Shown one piece after another: positions 17,901-26,609 of a stretch of 64,000 nt of DNA. Position 1 is the stretch's first letter. Each line of letters opens with the position of its first letter. Below the pieces are notes generated by a model. That model was given only the letters and a program-made list of their open reading frames with translations. It did no database searches and had not been told where the DNA came from. The translations under genes were made by a program, and so were the position numbers. Origin of the DNA: Martinezella tropici (GTDB lineage: Bacteria > Pseudomonadota > Alphaproteobacteria > Rhizobiales > Rhizobiaceae); contig NZ_VNIP01000003.1 of NCBI RefSeq assembly GCF_008370325.1, positions 310,001 through 374,000 on the forward strand, written 5' to 3'.

Positions 17901-18525
17901 TATGTGCATCTATGGCATGGAGGGACCGGGCGGCTACCAGCTCTTCGGCCGCACGATCCAAGTGTGGAACAGCTGGCGGCATACGCCGGTCTTTGCCGAG
18001 GACAAGCCGTGGCTTCTCAATTTCTTCGACCAGATCCGCTTCTTTCCCGTCACGCATGAGGAGCTCAACGAAGCACGTGCCGCCTTCCCGCACGGCGGCT
18101 ATCCGATCAGAATCGAGGAGACGGAATTCTCCTATGCTGCCTATGAGGCCGGCCTCGCACGCGAGGCCGCGGCGATCGGTGCCTTCAAGTCGAGACAGCA
18201 GCTAGCCTTCGAGGTGGAACGGCAACGCTGGAAAGATCTTGGGCTCGACAGCTTTTCCGTTGACGAAGGGTCGGGGCCTGCTCTTGCTGGAGATGTACCG
18301 GAAGGTTGTTTTGGCATCGAAAGCGCCGTGCCCGGCAATGTCTGGAAAATACTCGTCGAGGAAGGCCAGCTGGTTGCAGCCGGCGATACTTTGGCCATCA
18401 TCGAGTCGATGAAAATGGAAATCAATGTTACCGCGCACGCCGCCGGACGCGTTCGTGATCTGCGGGCAGCGCCGGGGCGCAATGTCAAAGCCGGCGACGT
18501 GCTCGTCATTCTGGAGGAAATCTGA
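14989..18525 (+). CDS. Guanidine carboxylase (annotated urea carboxylase), biotin-dependent
   Basis: 1178 residues from the ATG at 14989; a longer frame from 14863 is an artefact. Order of domains: biotin carboxylase with MFKKILIANRGEIAVRI, the ATP-grasp loop KSTAGGGGIGM and EVNTRLQVEHPVTE (1-450); carboxyltransferase related to KipA/AHS2 from ELPGRLGLWHVGVPPSGPMD through GPDGPSLGGFVCPAVIARDE; then an AHS1/KipI-like part (IDLTPGIRSLQIHYDG); and a C-terminal biotinyl domain with IIESMKMEINV, the Lys being biotinylated. The enzyme carboxylates guanidine (or urea) with ATP and bicarbonate. Riboswitch and the two deiminase genes favour guanidine. Its stop overlaps the next start by one base. Confidence 0.92.
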   Translation: MFKKILIANRGEIAVRIIGTLRRMGIASVAVYSDADRFAKASLMADEAVRLGPAPALESYLNVDAVIAACRATGAEAVHPGYGFLSENIAFAERLAAEGIVFIGPTPDNIAAFGLKHTARELARASGVPLLPGSDLVETSEAALTAAAEIGYPIMLKSTAGGGGIGMQLCEDAAGLKAAFDSVQRTARASFGDARVYLERFVSRARHVEVQIFGDGKGRVIALGERDCSLQRRNQKVIEETPAPGLSPSVRERLHAAAVALGASAHYRSAGTVEFIYDPAREEFYFLEVNTRLQVEHPVTEAVYGIDLVEWMIRQAAGEEVITGDDRLTPKGAAIEARIYAEMPHAGFRPSAGLLTEVTFPEDTRVDGWIETGTDVTAYYDPMLAKVIVAAEDRPAAIAKLKLALAQSSLSGIETNLDYLKAIAGSELLASGKVATTALKDFPFVPDVIEVVAPGAQSSIQELPGRLGLWHVGVPPSGPMDERSFRHANRLVGNADETAALELTVSGPVLKIFSDVTIALAGARMPMTLDGVPLPHNEAVIAKAGQTLAIGAIEGPGQRSYLAVSGGFAAPLMLGSRATFGLGRFGGHATGTLQTGHVLRLARTPQLQAKPANVPASLTRTWEVSVVYGPHGAPDFFLDEDIERLFSADYEVHFNSARTGVRLIGPTPKWARSDGGEAGLHPSNLHDNAYAIGAIDFTGDMPIILGPDGPSLGGFVCPAVIARDEQWKMGQFKPGDKIRFHPAARSEDALAGPTVHRAPEETGSAIVGQNRDGPVPVVYRRQGDDNLLIEYGPMTLDIALRLRVHLLMQAIVEARLPGIIDLTPGIRSLQIHYDGTTLTRKRLLGLLTEIEAKLPPAQEVKVPSRIVHLPLSWNDPQAELAMRKYQELVRPNAPWCPSNIEFIRRINGLPDEQAVRDIVFDASYLVLGLGDVYLGAPVATPVDPRHRLVTTKYNPARTWTPENAAGIGGAYMCIYGMEGPGGYQLFGRTIQVWNSWRHTPVFAEDKPWLLNFFDQIRFFPVTHEELNEARAAFPHGGYPIRIEETEFSYAAYEAGLAREAAAIGAFKSRQQLAFEVERQRWKDLGLDSFSVDEGSGPALAGDVPEGCFGIESAVPGNVWKILVEEGQLVAAGDTLAIIESMKMEINVTAHAAGRVRDLRAAPGRNVKAGDVLVILEEI

Positions 18526-20336
18526 TGCTGCCCACCATTCTCGATCTCACCTCCCTGCGAGACGCGTATAAGGCAGGCCTGTCGCCCCTCGACATGGTGG
18601 AGGAAATCATAGCCCGATGCGGGGCATCGGACGATCCGGCTATCTTCATCACGCCGACATCTCCTGAGGCCTTGCGAGCTGCGGCGACGGAATTGCTGGC
18701 GACGGCACCCGAGCCCAACAGCCTGCCGCTCTGGGGCATACCCTTCGCAGTCAAGGATAATATCGACGTTGCGGGCCTGCCGACGACGGCGGCTTGCCCC
18801 GCCTTTGCCTATCATCCCCAAGCGGATGCGACCGTGGTTGCGCGTTTGAGGGCTGCCGGCGCCATCGTCATTGGCAAGACCAACCTCGATCAGTTCGCAA
18901 CCGGCCTCAATGGCACCCGTTCGCCCCATGGTGCGCCTCGTTCGGTTTTCGATCGCGCCTATGTCTCCGGTGGCTCCAGTTCCGGCTCCGCCGTTGCCGT
19001 GGCGGCAGGTCTTGCCAGTTTCTCGCTCGGCACCGATACGGCAGGCTCCGGCCGGGTGCCGGCTGCCTTCAACAATCTCGTCGGCATCAAGCCGACGCCG
19101 GGGCTCGTTCCCAATGTCGGCGTGGTGCCGGCTTGCCGCAGCGTCGACGTCGTCACGGTTTTCGCCGCGACCGTCGGTGACGGGGTCGCCATTCGCCGGA
19201 TCATGGAAGGTTACGACGCTCGCGACCCGTTCTCGCGGGAAGCAACTCCAGCGAGCCTACCGTCGGTGCGCCCGCGCGTCGGCGTACTCGACGGAGCCGA
19301 GCGCGAATTCTATGGCAACAGCCAAGTCGAGGCCCTCTACGATGCCGCCATCGATCGGGCGAGATCGCTCGGCGCGGAGATCGTCCCCTTCGACTACGCA
19401 CCCTTCCGCCAAGCTGCCGAGCTGCTCTATAGCGGCCCCTGGGTCGCCGAGCGCCTGGCCGCGGTAAAGGATTTCCTCGCAAGCAATGCCAGCGATTTCG
19501 ACCCCACGGTTAGAACCATCATCGAAGGGGCGAGAGGCTATGACGCGGTTGCGGCCTTCGAAGGCAAGTACAGGCTGGAGGCGTTGCGGCAAAAGACGAA
19601 GGTGGAGTGGGAGAAGGTCGATTTCCTGATGTTGCCGACATCCCCCACGACCTACACCGTCGAGGAAATGCAGGCCGATCCTATCGTCAGAAACAGCCAT
19701 TTCGGCCGTTATACCAATTTCGCCAATCTGCTCGACTGCGCGGCTATTGCCATACCCGCAGGCTTCGATCCCGACTGCCATCTGCCAGCCGGCGTCATGC
19801 TGGTTGGACCTGCCTTTACCGACGATGCTTTGGCGCCTTTCGCCGATGCCATGCATCGAGCGGCAAATAGCGGAATGGGCAAGGACCGCATGGCGACACT
19901 GCCTGATAGAAGCCACGTGACACCTGAAGCCGCCGACGTCGTTCCAATCGTCGTTGTCGGCGCGCATCTGACCGATATGCCGCTCAACCATGAACTCACT
20001 GGAAAGGGCGGCTATAGGATGAAGACGGGTCGAACGGATGGCAGTTATCGGCTTTTCGCCCTTCCTGGGACAGTGCCGCCGAAGCCGGGATTGGTGCGCG
20101 ATCCAGGCTTCGGCGGCAACGGTATCGAAGTCGAGGTTTGGGCCTTGCCGCCTGCGGCATTTGCCCGCTTTGTTCAGAATATCCCCGCGCCCCTGGGGAT
20201 CGGCAAGATCCTGCTTGACGATGGCAGCCATGTTTCCGGATTCCTCTGCGAGACGCACGCCGTGGTTGGTGCCAGGGACATCACTGAGTTTGGTGGCTGG
20301 CGAAATTTCATTCGCGCCGCCGATGCCTCGGCTTGA
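18525..20336 (+). CDS. atzF: Allophanate hydrolase
   Basis: 603 residues, the full two-domain length. It hydrolyses allophanate to two ammonia and two CO2, the last step of the pathway. The N-terminal amidase-signature domain shows the catalytic Lys77 in PFAVKDNIDVAG and the serine-rich GGSSSGSAVAVAAG...SLGTDTAGSGRVPA block carrying cis-Ser and nucleophile Ser. The C-terminal ~150 residues form the small decarboxylating domain (VPIVVVGAHLTDMPLNHEL, FALPGTVPPKPGLVR, ILLDDGSHVSGFLCE). It ends the guanidine operon, with translational coupling to the carboxylase. Confidence 0.94.
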   Translation: MLPTILDLTSLRDAYKAGLSPLDMVEEIIARCGASDDPAIFITPTSPEALRAAATELLATAPEPNSLPLWGIPFAVKDNIDVAGLPTTAACPAFAYHPQADATVVARLRAAGAIVIGKTNLDQFATGLNGTRSPHGAPRSVFDRAYVSGGSSSGSAVAVAAGLASFSLGTDTAGSGRVPAAFNNLVGIKPTPGLVPNVGVVPACRSVDVVTVFAATVGDGVAIRRIMEGYDARDPFSREATPASLPSVRPRVGVLDGAEREFYGNSQVEALYDAAIDRARSLGAEIVPFDYAPFRQAAELLYSGPWVAERLAAVKDFLASNASDFDPTVRTIIEGARGYDAVAAFEGKYRLEALRQKTKVEWEKVDFLMLPTSPTTYTVEEMQADPIVRNSHFGRYTNFANLLDCAAIAIPAGFDPDCHLPAGVMLVGPAFTDDALAPFADAMHRAANSGMGKDRMATLPDRSHVTPEAADVVPIVVVGAHLTDMPLNHELTGKGGYRMKTGRTDGSYRLFALPGTVPPKPGLVRDPGFGGNGIEVEVWALPPAAFARFVQNIPAPLGIGKILLDDGSHVSGFLCETHAVVGARDITEFGGWRNFIRAADASA

Positions 20337-21095
20337 ATGAAGGAAGAAGCAGGATGAGAAAGACCCTCTTGTGGGCATTGCAGATCATTCTTCATGGCCT
20401 GACCGCGAGAACCCAGGCAATTGGCAGCCTTGATCAGCCTCAGTTTCATTCCGCTCGCAGCGAAGCATCGTCAGAGACTGACTAACTGCTTCGGACGAAA
20501 GCATCTTGCCGATCCCGACGTGTCAGCTTCGGTCCTCGGCATAGGCCGACCAAACTCGAGTGATGACAGGAAAAACGCCAACAAGCGAGTGCAGGCATAC
20601 AAGATGGCTGCGCTCCCCCGGTGAAGGATTCAACTCGCCAACCTCGCCATTTAGTCGAATGGACAACTCTAGGGAAAGTCGCAAACGGCTACTTTGCTCT
20701 TGATGGGACTCGCACCGGCACCCACGACGAAGGTGCGTCGACAACACCTGACAATAGACCAAACAGAGCGCTCAGATTTCGAGGGCACCCGAAAGGGCAT
20801 GTCCTAACGACCACCTCCGGTTTAGCACCGACGAGAATCTCCATCCACGTGATGATGCTGATCGCCTTTTCCTGATATCGCGCCGGTCCGTGGCGCCTGC
20901 GGTATCGCGTTGAGATAGTCGATCAAGACATTTGTATCGAAAAGCGCCTTTACCCCTCCCTACCTCCGACGATCAGCAACAGCGGTCACTATTGACAAGT
21001 TGCCCCGTATATCCCTTGATATGCCACATCCGAGATAACAGACAGATGTCCGGAATATTGGATTATTCGAATGCCATTAACTAAGGGGAACAACC
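20337..21095. other. Decayed intergenic stretch
   Basis: About 760 bases with no intact gene. An open start at 20354 (MRKTLLWALQIILHG) stops after some 45 codons and may be a fragment. A vapC-type remnant lies at 20765-20953. The last ~90 bases hold the leader of the next ABC operon, including AAGGGGAAC before ATG 21096. No terminator is obvious after atzF. Confidence 0.5.
20765..20953 (-). pseudogene. Frameshifted remnant of a PIN-domain toxin (VapC type)
   Basis: Reading minus from 20953 gives VKALFDTNVLIDYLNAIPQA, the typical start of a VapC-like PIN RNase with its first catalytic Asp. Near 20880-20895 the frame breaks, and the next frame continues AISIITWMEILVGAKPEVVV, the second conserved PIN segment with its acidic residue. 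The initiator is lost (GTA instead of ATG) and the C-terminal half is missing or unreadable. No antitoxin is visible next to it. A dead fragment of a toxin-antitoxin module. Confidence 0.6.
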
Positions 21096-21938
21096 ATGAC
21101 CATTTCCTTCCGTGTCGGCCTGATGTCGCTGGCCGCCGCCGCACTCCTTTCTTCCACGCCCGTTCTCGCCGATAGCAGCAAGCTCGATGAGGTGCTTGCG
21201 CGCGGTCATCTCGTTCTTGGAACCGGCAGCACCAATGCGCCATGGCATTTCAAGAGCGCCGACGACAAACTGCAGGGTTTTGACGTCGACATGGGCCACA
21301 TCATCGCCAAGGCCCTCTTCGGCGATCCCGACAAGATCGAATATGTGAACCAGTCGTCCGATGCCCGCATTCCAAACATCACCACCAACAAGGTCGATAT
21401 CACCTGCCAGTTCATGACTGTCACGGGCGAGCGCGCCCAGCAGGTGGCCTTCACCATTCCCTATTATCGTGAAGGCGTCGGCCTCATGCTGAAGGCGGAC
21501 GGGCAATATGCCGACTATGCGGCGCTGAAGGCGGCAGGCTCTTCCGTCACCATTTCGGTTCTTCAGAACGTCTATGCGGAATCCATGGTCCATGCCGCCC
21601 TTCCGGATGCGAAGGTCGACCAGTATGAATCCGTCGATCTGATCTATCAGGCACTGGAATCGGGACGCGCCGATGCCGTTGCCACCGACCAGTCGTCGCT
21701 CGCCTGGTATATGACGCAGAATCCGGGCCGCTATAAGGATGCAGGCTACGGATGGAACCCGCAGACCTATGCCTGTGCAGTCAAGCGTGGCGATCAGGAC
21801 TGGCTGAATTTCGTCAATACCGCCTTGCATGAAGCCATGACAGGCGTGGAATTCGACAGCTACGCCAAGTCCTACAAGACTTGGTTCGGCAAAGACCTTA
21901 CCCCGCCGCAGATCGGTTTTCCGGTCGAATACAAGTAA
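21096..21938 (+). CDS. Polar amino acid ABC transporter substrate-binding protein
   Basis: 280 residues with a signal peptide (LMSLAAAALLSSTPVLA, cut after ALA), hence periplasmic. SBP_bac_3 fold: LDEVLARGHLVLGTG, LQGFDVDMGHIIAKALFG, DARIPNITTNKVDI, FTIPYYREGVGLMLK and GRADAVATDQSSLAWY. Family members bind polar amino acids or opine-like compounds; the exact ligand is not readable. First gene of a four-gene importer operon (21096-24108), followed by an intercistronic hairpin at 21947-21970. Regulation probably by the IclR gene at 24272. Confidence 0.9.
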   Translation: MTISFRVGLMSLAAAALLSSTPVLADSSKLDEVLARGHLVLGTGSTNAPWHFKSADDKLQGFDVDMGHIIAKALFGDPDKIEYVNQSSDARIPNITTNKVDITCQFMTVTGERAQQVAFTIPYYREGVGLMLKADGQYADYAALKAAGSSVTISVLQNVYAESMVHAALPDAKVDQYESVDLIYQALESGRADAVATDQSSLAWYMTQNPGRYKDAGYGWNPQTYACAVKRGDQDWLNFVNTALHEAMTGVEFDSYAKSYKTWFGKDLTPPQIGFPVEYK

Positions 21939-21946
21939 CGGCCGAG

Positions 21947-21970
21947 CGGAGCGGGCATACCCCCGCTCCG
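21947..21970 (+). other. Intercistronic hairpin after binding-protein gene
   Basis: CGGAGCGGG, a six-base loop and CCCGCTCCG form a perfect 9-bp stem without T-run, between the binding-protein and first permease genes. It is placed exactly like the hairpin at 11820-11839 in the guanidine operon. Confidence 0.55.
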
Positions 21971-21995
21971 CCAGCCTGAAAAGGGGCGGCCCGAC

Positions 21996-22658
21996 ATGGG
22001 TTACACGCTGAATTTTGCCGCCGTCTGGCGCAACTTTGATTTTCTTATGAGCGGTCTGGCGCTCAGTCTCGGCCTGGCGATCATATCGATTCTGATTGGT
22101 GCCTTGATCGGCCTGATACTTGCCTTTGCGCTGACGTCGAAAAGCCGGGCGGCAATCATCCCGGCGCAGGGCTATGTGACCGTGATCCGAAACCTGCCGA
22201 TCCTGGTGCTGGTGCTGTTCGCCTTCTTTGCCTTGCCGCAGATGGGCCTTCGCCTGGACAAGATCAAAAGCTTCGTCCTGGTCCTGTCCATCTACTCGGG
22301 TGCCTATCTTGCCGAAGTGTTTCGCTCGGGGTTGCTATCGATCCCGAAAGGTCTCTCAGAGGCGGGTCTCGCAATCGGCCTGACGCCAATGCAGATCCGC
22401 GGATCGATCATCGCGCCGCTGATGCTGCGCAACGTGCTTCCGTCGCTGTCTTCGACCATCATCTCGCTGTTCAAGGATACCTCGCTTGCAGCCGCCATTG
22501 CCGTGCCGGAGCTGACATTCGCGGCGCGCAAGATCAACGTCGAGAGTTTCCGCGTCATCGAAACCTGGATGGTCACATCAGCTCTTTACGTCGCAACCTG
22601 TTTCCTCATCGCCGCGCTGATGCGTTTCGTCGAGCGCAGGCTGGCTTTGCCGAGGTAA
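21996..22658 (+). CDS. Amino acid ABC transporter permease (first subunit)
   Basis: 220 residues, HisM/GlnP-type inner-membrane permease with about five helices. Family marks are YVTVIRNLPILVLVLFAFFALPQ, SGAYLAEVFRSGLLSIPKGLSEAGLAIG (the EAA-type loop) and LRNVLPSLSSTIISLFKDTSLA. Pairs with the gene at 22665 to form the heterodimeric channel. Spaced 57 bases from the binding-protein gene across a hairpin. Confidence 0.92.
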   Translation: MGYTLNFAAVWRNFDFLMSGLALSLGLAIISILIGALIGLILAFALTSKSRAAIIPAQGYVTVIRNLPILVLVLFAFFALPQMGLRLDKIKSFVLVLSIYSGAYLAEVFRSGLLSIPKGLSEAGLAIGLTPMQIRGSIIAPLMLRNVLPSLSSTIISLFKDTSLAAAIAVPELTFAARKINVESFRVIETWMVTSALYVATCFLIAALMRFVERRLALPR

Positions 22659-22664
22659 CACAGG

Positions 22665-23324
22665 ATGTCTCATAGCTTTCTCGAACAACTCTGGATCGCC
22701 CGCTACGTCATCATCAACGGGCTCGGCGTGACGGTATCGATTTCCCTTCTTGCCATTCTTGCCGGTTCCATCGTCGGTGTCTTCGTTGGCCTCGCGCTCG
22801 TCTATGGCGGCGCCATCCTGCGCCTTTTGATCCGGGCCTATACCGACATCATCCGCGGCACACCGGTGCTGGTCCTCGTGCTGGCAAGCTACTACGTCTC
22901 TTCCGCGGTGGGCCTCGATTTGGGGCCGTTTTCCGCAGGCGTTGTTGCCCTTGCCGTCTTCTGCTCGTCGCATGTCGGTGAGATCGTGCGCGGCGCGCTG
23001 CAGGCCATCCCGAAGGGTCAGACGGAGGCGGCCAAGGCGATCGGCCTCACCTTCACCCAGACCTTCACTTCGGTCCTCTGGCCGCAAGCGATGCGCCAGT
23101 GCCTGCCGGCTTGGGTGAATACGGCAGCAGAGATGGTCAAGGCCTCGACATTGCTTTCCGTCATCGGCGTCGCCGAACTGCTCCTGCGCACGCAGGAGAT
23201 CATCTCCCGCAATTTCATGAGTCTCCAGTTCTATTTCCTGGCTGGTGGCCTCTATTTCATCGTCAACTTCGGTATCGAGCGCTTCGGCAAATATGTCGAG
23301 CGCAAGACCGCACTACCGTCCTGA
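22665..23324 (+). CDS. Amino acid ABC transporter permease (second subunit)
   Basis: 219 residues, same family as its neighbour six bases upstream. Conserved blocks: [19 protein letters not shown], the EAA-type loop [22 protein letters not shown], and [21 protein letters not shown]. About five membrane helices. Heterodimer partner of the 21996 product and docking site for the ATPase at 23338. Confidence 0.92.
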   Translation: MSHSFLEQLWIARYVIINGLGVTVSISLLAILAGSIVGVFVGLALVYGGAILRLLIRAYTDIIRGTPVLVLVLASYYVSSAVGLDLGPFSAGVVALAVFCSSHVGEIVRGALQAIPKGQTEAAKAIGLTFTQTFTSVLWPQAMRQCLPAWVNTAAEMVKASTLLSVIGVAELLLRTQEIISRNFMSLQFYFLAGGLYFIVNFGIERFGKYVERKTALPS

Positions 23325-23337
23325 GGAGATCAGACCG

Positions 23338-24108
23338 ATGGGCAAGACAATTCTAGACATTCAGGGCCTGCGCAAGACCTATGGCCAGCACGAGGTTCTC
23401 AAGGGCGTCGACTGCACGGTGCAGGAAGGTGAGGTCATTTCCATCATCGGCTCCTCCGGCTCCGGCAAGACGACGATGCTGCGCTGCATCAACATGCTGG
23501 AGGAATTCCAAGGCGGCAAGATCAGCCTCGATGGCGAGGAAATCGGCTATCACGCCGACGGCAGCACCCGCCGTCGCAAGAGCGAGAAGGAAATCGCCCG
23601 CCAGCGCGCGCTCACCGGCATGGCGTTCCAGCAGTTCAACCTTTTTCCGCACATGACCGCCGCCGAGAACGTCATGCTCGGCCTCGTCAAGGTGAAGAAG
23701 ATGTCGAAGCCGGATGCACGCGCCGTCGCCGAAAAATGGCTCGACCGTGTGGGCCTCGCTGCTCGCGCCAACCATTATCCGGGCCAGCTCTCGGGCGGCC
23801 AGCAGCAGCGTGTCGCCATTGCCCGAGCGATTGCCATGGCGCCGCGGTTGATGCTGTTCGACGAGGTAACATCGGCCCTTGACCCCGAACTGGTGGGCGA
23901 GGTTCTTCAAGTCATCAAGGGGCTAGCCGCCGACGGCATGACGATGCTGCTTGTCACCCATGAGATGCGCTTTGCCTATGAGGTCTCGTCACGCGTCATC
24001 TTCATGAACCAGGGCGTCATCTGCGAAGAAGGAGATCCAAAGGACATGTTCCTACGCCCAAAGACGGAGCGGCTTGCCGAATTCCTCAAGACCTCGAGTT
24101 TCAATTGA
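23338..24108 (+). CDS. Amino acid ABC transporter ATP-binding protein
   Basis: 256 residues from the ATG at 23338 (CTGAGGAG upstream); a longer frame is a shadow of the permease. GlnQ/HisP-type ATPase: Walker [11 protein letters not shown]-loop [24 protein letters not shown], signature [15 protein letters not shown], Walker [15 protein letters not shown] and [11 protein letters not shown]. The Walker B Glu and switch His are intact. It completes the importer. Confidence 0.94.
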   Translation: MGKTILDIQGLRKTYGQHEVLKGVDCTVQEGEVISIIGSSGSGKTTMLRCINMLEEFQGGKISLDGEEIGYHADGSTRRRKSEKEIARQRALTGMAFQQFNLFPHMTAAENVMLGLVKVKKMSKPDARAVAEKWLDRVGLAARANHYPGQLSGGQQQRVAIARAIAMAPRLMLFDEVTSALDPELVGEVLQVIKGLAADGMTMLLVTHEMRFAYEVSSRVIFMNQGVICEEGDPKDMFLRPKTERLAEFLKTSSFN

Positions 24109-24271
24109 GAGGAAAGAAGAGCGCGGCGCAAGCGTTGCGTCATCGCAGGCGTGGATGCTATCGCAGCGTCTTGCTGAGACCTGGCGGCACCAGCGCCGTA
24201 TAGCCGGCACCATGTGCCGATGCGTCGCAGCGTGCCGGTTGCGGCCGGTTTAGGAATATTCGGAGAAAAGC

Positions 24272-25075
24272 ATGGCCGAGACTGCAAATGACATTGTATC
24301 CCGACGCATGCGAGGCCTGGATCGCGCGTTTGAGATCCTGGAGTTTCTTCGGGTGAAACGCCAGCCCATGCGTCCGAACGAGATCGCCACTGAAATCGGC
24401 GCGCCACGCTCTTCCGTCTATGAGCTCGTCAATCTTCTGCTTGGTCATGGCATGCTTGACTATCAGGGCGGCGATGGCCGGGTTTTTCTCGGCCGCCGTC
24501 TCTATTTTCTCGGAACCGCCTATGCCGAACAATTCGACCTGATGCGCGAATGCGGCCGCATGCTGGGCGTGCTCGCCGAGGAGACGCGCGAGACAGCGCA
24601 AATGTGCCTGCTGGAAGGCAGTAAATATACGGTCGCCATGATGCGTGAAGGCATCCGCCCGTTTCGCATTTCCTCGAATGTCGGCGAACTCGTCGCCATT
24701 CCCTGGACCGCCTCGGGGCGCCTGCTTGTGGGCCATCTTTCGGACCAGGAAATCCTTGATTTCATTCCGCCGGAAGATTTCGTCCTGCCGAATGGCAGGC
24801 GGCTGGAGCCGGCCGATTTCATCGCTCAAGTGCGCCAAGCCACCGAAGACGGATATTTCACCTTCAATAGCGAAGTGGAGAATTTCACCCATTGCTTCGC
24901 CGTGCCCATCCATCAGGCCGACGGCGCCTGCATCGCGACACTTTGCCTGGTTACCCCGCGCGAGGATGGCTTGCGCAACCGCACCGCCTATCTCGACAGC
25001 CTCTTGAAAGCCGCTCACGAGATCTCCGAAAAGCTCGGCTTCCGATCATCGAAAGGCCGCTTCTTCGGTTCCTAA
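24272..25075 (+). CDS. IclR-family transcriptional regulator
   Basis: 267 residues. The N-terminal winged helix-turn-helix is clear (GLDRAFEILEFLRVKRQPM, then NEIATEIGAPRSSVYELVNLL). The C-terminal ligand domain contains LMRECGRMLGVLAEETRETAQMC, ISSNVGELVAIPWTASGRLLV and a Cys/acid pocket region around ENFTHCFAVPIH. Such proteins sense small acids or aromatic compounds. It sits 160 bases after the importer on the same strand and presumably regulates it. Start ATG with CGGAGAAAAGC upstream. Confidence 0.9.
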   Translation: MAETANDIVSRRMRGLDRAFEILEFLRVKRQPMRPNEIATEIGAPRSSVYELVNLLLGHGMLDYQGGDGRVFLGRRLYFLGTAYAEQFDLMRECGRMLGVLAEETRETAQMCLLEGSKYTVAMMREGIRPFRISSNVGELVAIPWTASGRLLVGHLSDQEILDFIPPEDFVLPNGRRLEPADFIAQVRQATEDGYFTFNSEVENFTHCFAVPIHQADGACIATLCLVTPREDGLRNRTAYLDSLLKAAHEISEKLGFRSSKGRFFGS

Positions 25076-25152
25076 ACCTAGCAAGATTTTTCGCGAAAGT
25101 GGCAAATCTCCGCTCTAGCTTGGCGCTGGCTCAAGCCGCACTCGGCGCGATG

Positions 25153-25944
25153 TCAGAGCAACATCGACGCACCGCGGTCGAGATAGGTATCGAGGAATTG
25201 CTCAAGTCGAGGATTTCTCGGCTTCTTGAAGACCTCTTGTGGCGATCCGGTGAACAGCACCTTGCCATGATCGAGAAAGATGATCTGCTGGCCGACGGTC
25301 GCAGCGAACCCTATTTCGTGCGAAACAACCACCATGGTCATACCCTCGGCCGCCAGGTCGCGCATGACGTTCAAGACTTCGCCGGTCAGTTCCGGATCAA
25401 GCGACGAGGTCGGCTCGTCGAACAGCATGATCTTCGGCTTCAACGCCAGGGCGCGGGCGATCGCCACGCGTTGCTGCTGTCCGCCGGAAAGCTGTGACGG
25501 ATAGTGCCCTGCTCTGGCTTCGAGCCCCACCTTGACGAGTTGCACCATAGCCGCATCCTCGGCCTGCTTTCGGCTCATCTTATGAACCGTCTTCAATGCC
25601 TCGCTGACATTGCCGAGTGCAGTCATATGCGGCCAGAGATTGAACTGCTGGAACACCATGCCGATCTGGGCACGGATCGAGCGATTGGTCGCTGCCGAAA
25701 TGCGTTCGCGACGTCCCTGAGCGTCTTCGGCAAAGCCAAGCACCTCACCGTTAATGGCGATCGTCCCGCGCGTTGCCTCCTCAAGAAAGGCCATGCATCG
25801 CAAAAGCGTACTCTTGCCGGAGCCGGACGGACCGATGAGACACGAGACCTGTCCCGGCTCGATGGCAAGATCGATGCCATGAAGAACCGTGGTCTCTCCG
25901 AACGTCTTGACGAGATTGCGGACTGCTATAGCGGGGACGCTCAT
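25153..25944 (-). CDS. Amino acid ABC transporter ATP-binding protein
   Basis: 263 residues from the ATG at 25944, which overlaps the permease stop by four bases; upstream extension is shadow. GlnQ-type: Walker A GPSGSGKSTLLRC, Q-loop MVFQQFNLWPHM, signature [15 protein letters not shown], Walker B IMLFDEPTSSLDPE, VVSHEIGFA. Last gene of a minus-strand importer operon (28169 to 25153). Confidence 0.94.
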   Translation of the reverse strand: MSVPAIAVRNLVKTFGETTVLHGIDLAIEPGQVSCLIGPSGSGKSTLLRCMAFLEEATRGTIAINGEVLGFAEDAQGRRERISAATNRSIRAQIGMVFQQFNLWPHMTALGNVSEALKTVHKMSRKQAEDAAMVQLVKVGLEARAGHYPSQLSGGQQQRVAIARALALKPKIMLFDEPTSSLDPELTGEVLNVMRDLAAEGMTMVVVSHEIGFAATVGQQIIFLDHGKVLFTGSPQEVFKKPRNPRLEQFLDTYLDRGASMLL

Positions 25945-26609
25945 GCGTTGAAAAACCTGAATCTGGAAAGTTTCGTTTCGGCAAGATTGCCAAGCCAGCC
26001 GGTGACTTCGACAAGCACCCAGTAGAAGAGCGCCAGGGCGGAAAGCGCTTCGACGAAGGCATATTGCTGCGATCCGATCGCGCTCAGCGTCGCCGTCAGT
26101 TCCGGTACGGTGATGATGGACAAGACCGCCGTCTCCTTCATCAGGATGACCACCATGTTCACGAAGGGCGGCAGCACCAGCATGGTCATCTCGGGCAACA
26201 GAATGCGCCTGATGATCTGTCCCCGCGTCAAGCCGACGCATTCGCCAGCTTCGATATGGCCCTTCGGCACGGCCTGGAATCCGGAACGGAAGATTTCGCT
26301 GAAATAGGCCGCGCCATAGATCGAAATGCCGATCAGCCCCGCGGGCAAAGGATCGAGCTCGAGGCCGACGAAAGGGCCACCATAATAGACGAGGAAGATC
26401 TGGATGAGAAACGGCGTTCCGCGCAGCACGGCCACGATGGCACCCAGTATCTTATCGACCACCATACCGCCATACTGCCGGGCGACCGCCATCAGGAAGC
26501 CTATGACGGCCGCAGCAATCGTGCCCAGGATCCAGATCATGATCGTCACGCCGGCGCCGCTGAGGATCGCGGGCCACTGCCCGATCAGGACATTGATATC
26601 GAAGCTCAT
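25941..26609 (-). CDS. Amino acid ABC transporter permease
   Basis: 222 residues with about five membrane helices, HisM/GlnP family: VAVLRGTPFLIQIFLVYYGGPF, FSEIFRSGFQAVPKGHIEAGECVG (EAA-type loop), RRILLPEMTMLVLPPFVNMVVILMKETA. Overlaps both neighbours by four bases (ATGA), so the three membrane and ATPase genes are translationally coupled. It pairs with the product of 26606-27247. Confidence 0.92.
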   Translation of the reverse strand: MSFDINVLIGQWPAILSGAGVTIMIWILGTIAAAVIGFLMAVARQYGGMVVDKILGAIVAVLRGTPFLIQIFLVYYGGPFVGLELDPLPAGLIGISIYGAAYFSEIFRSGFQAVPKGHIEAGECVGLTRGQIIRRILLPEMTMLVLPPFVNMVVILMKETAVLSIITVPELTATLSAIGSQQYAFVEALSALALFYWVLVEVTGWLGNLAETKLSRFRFFNA

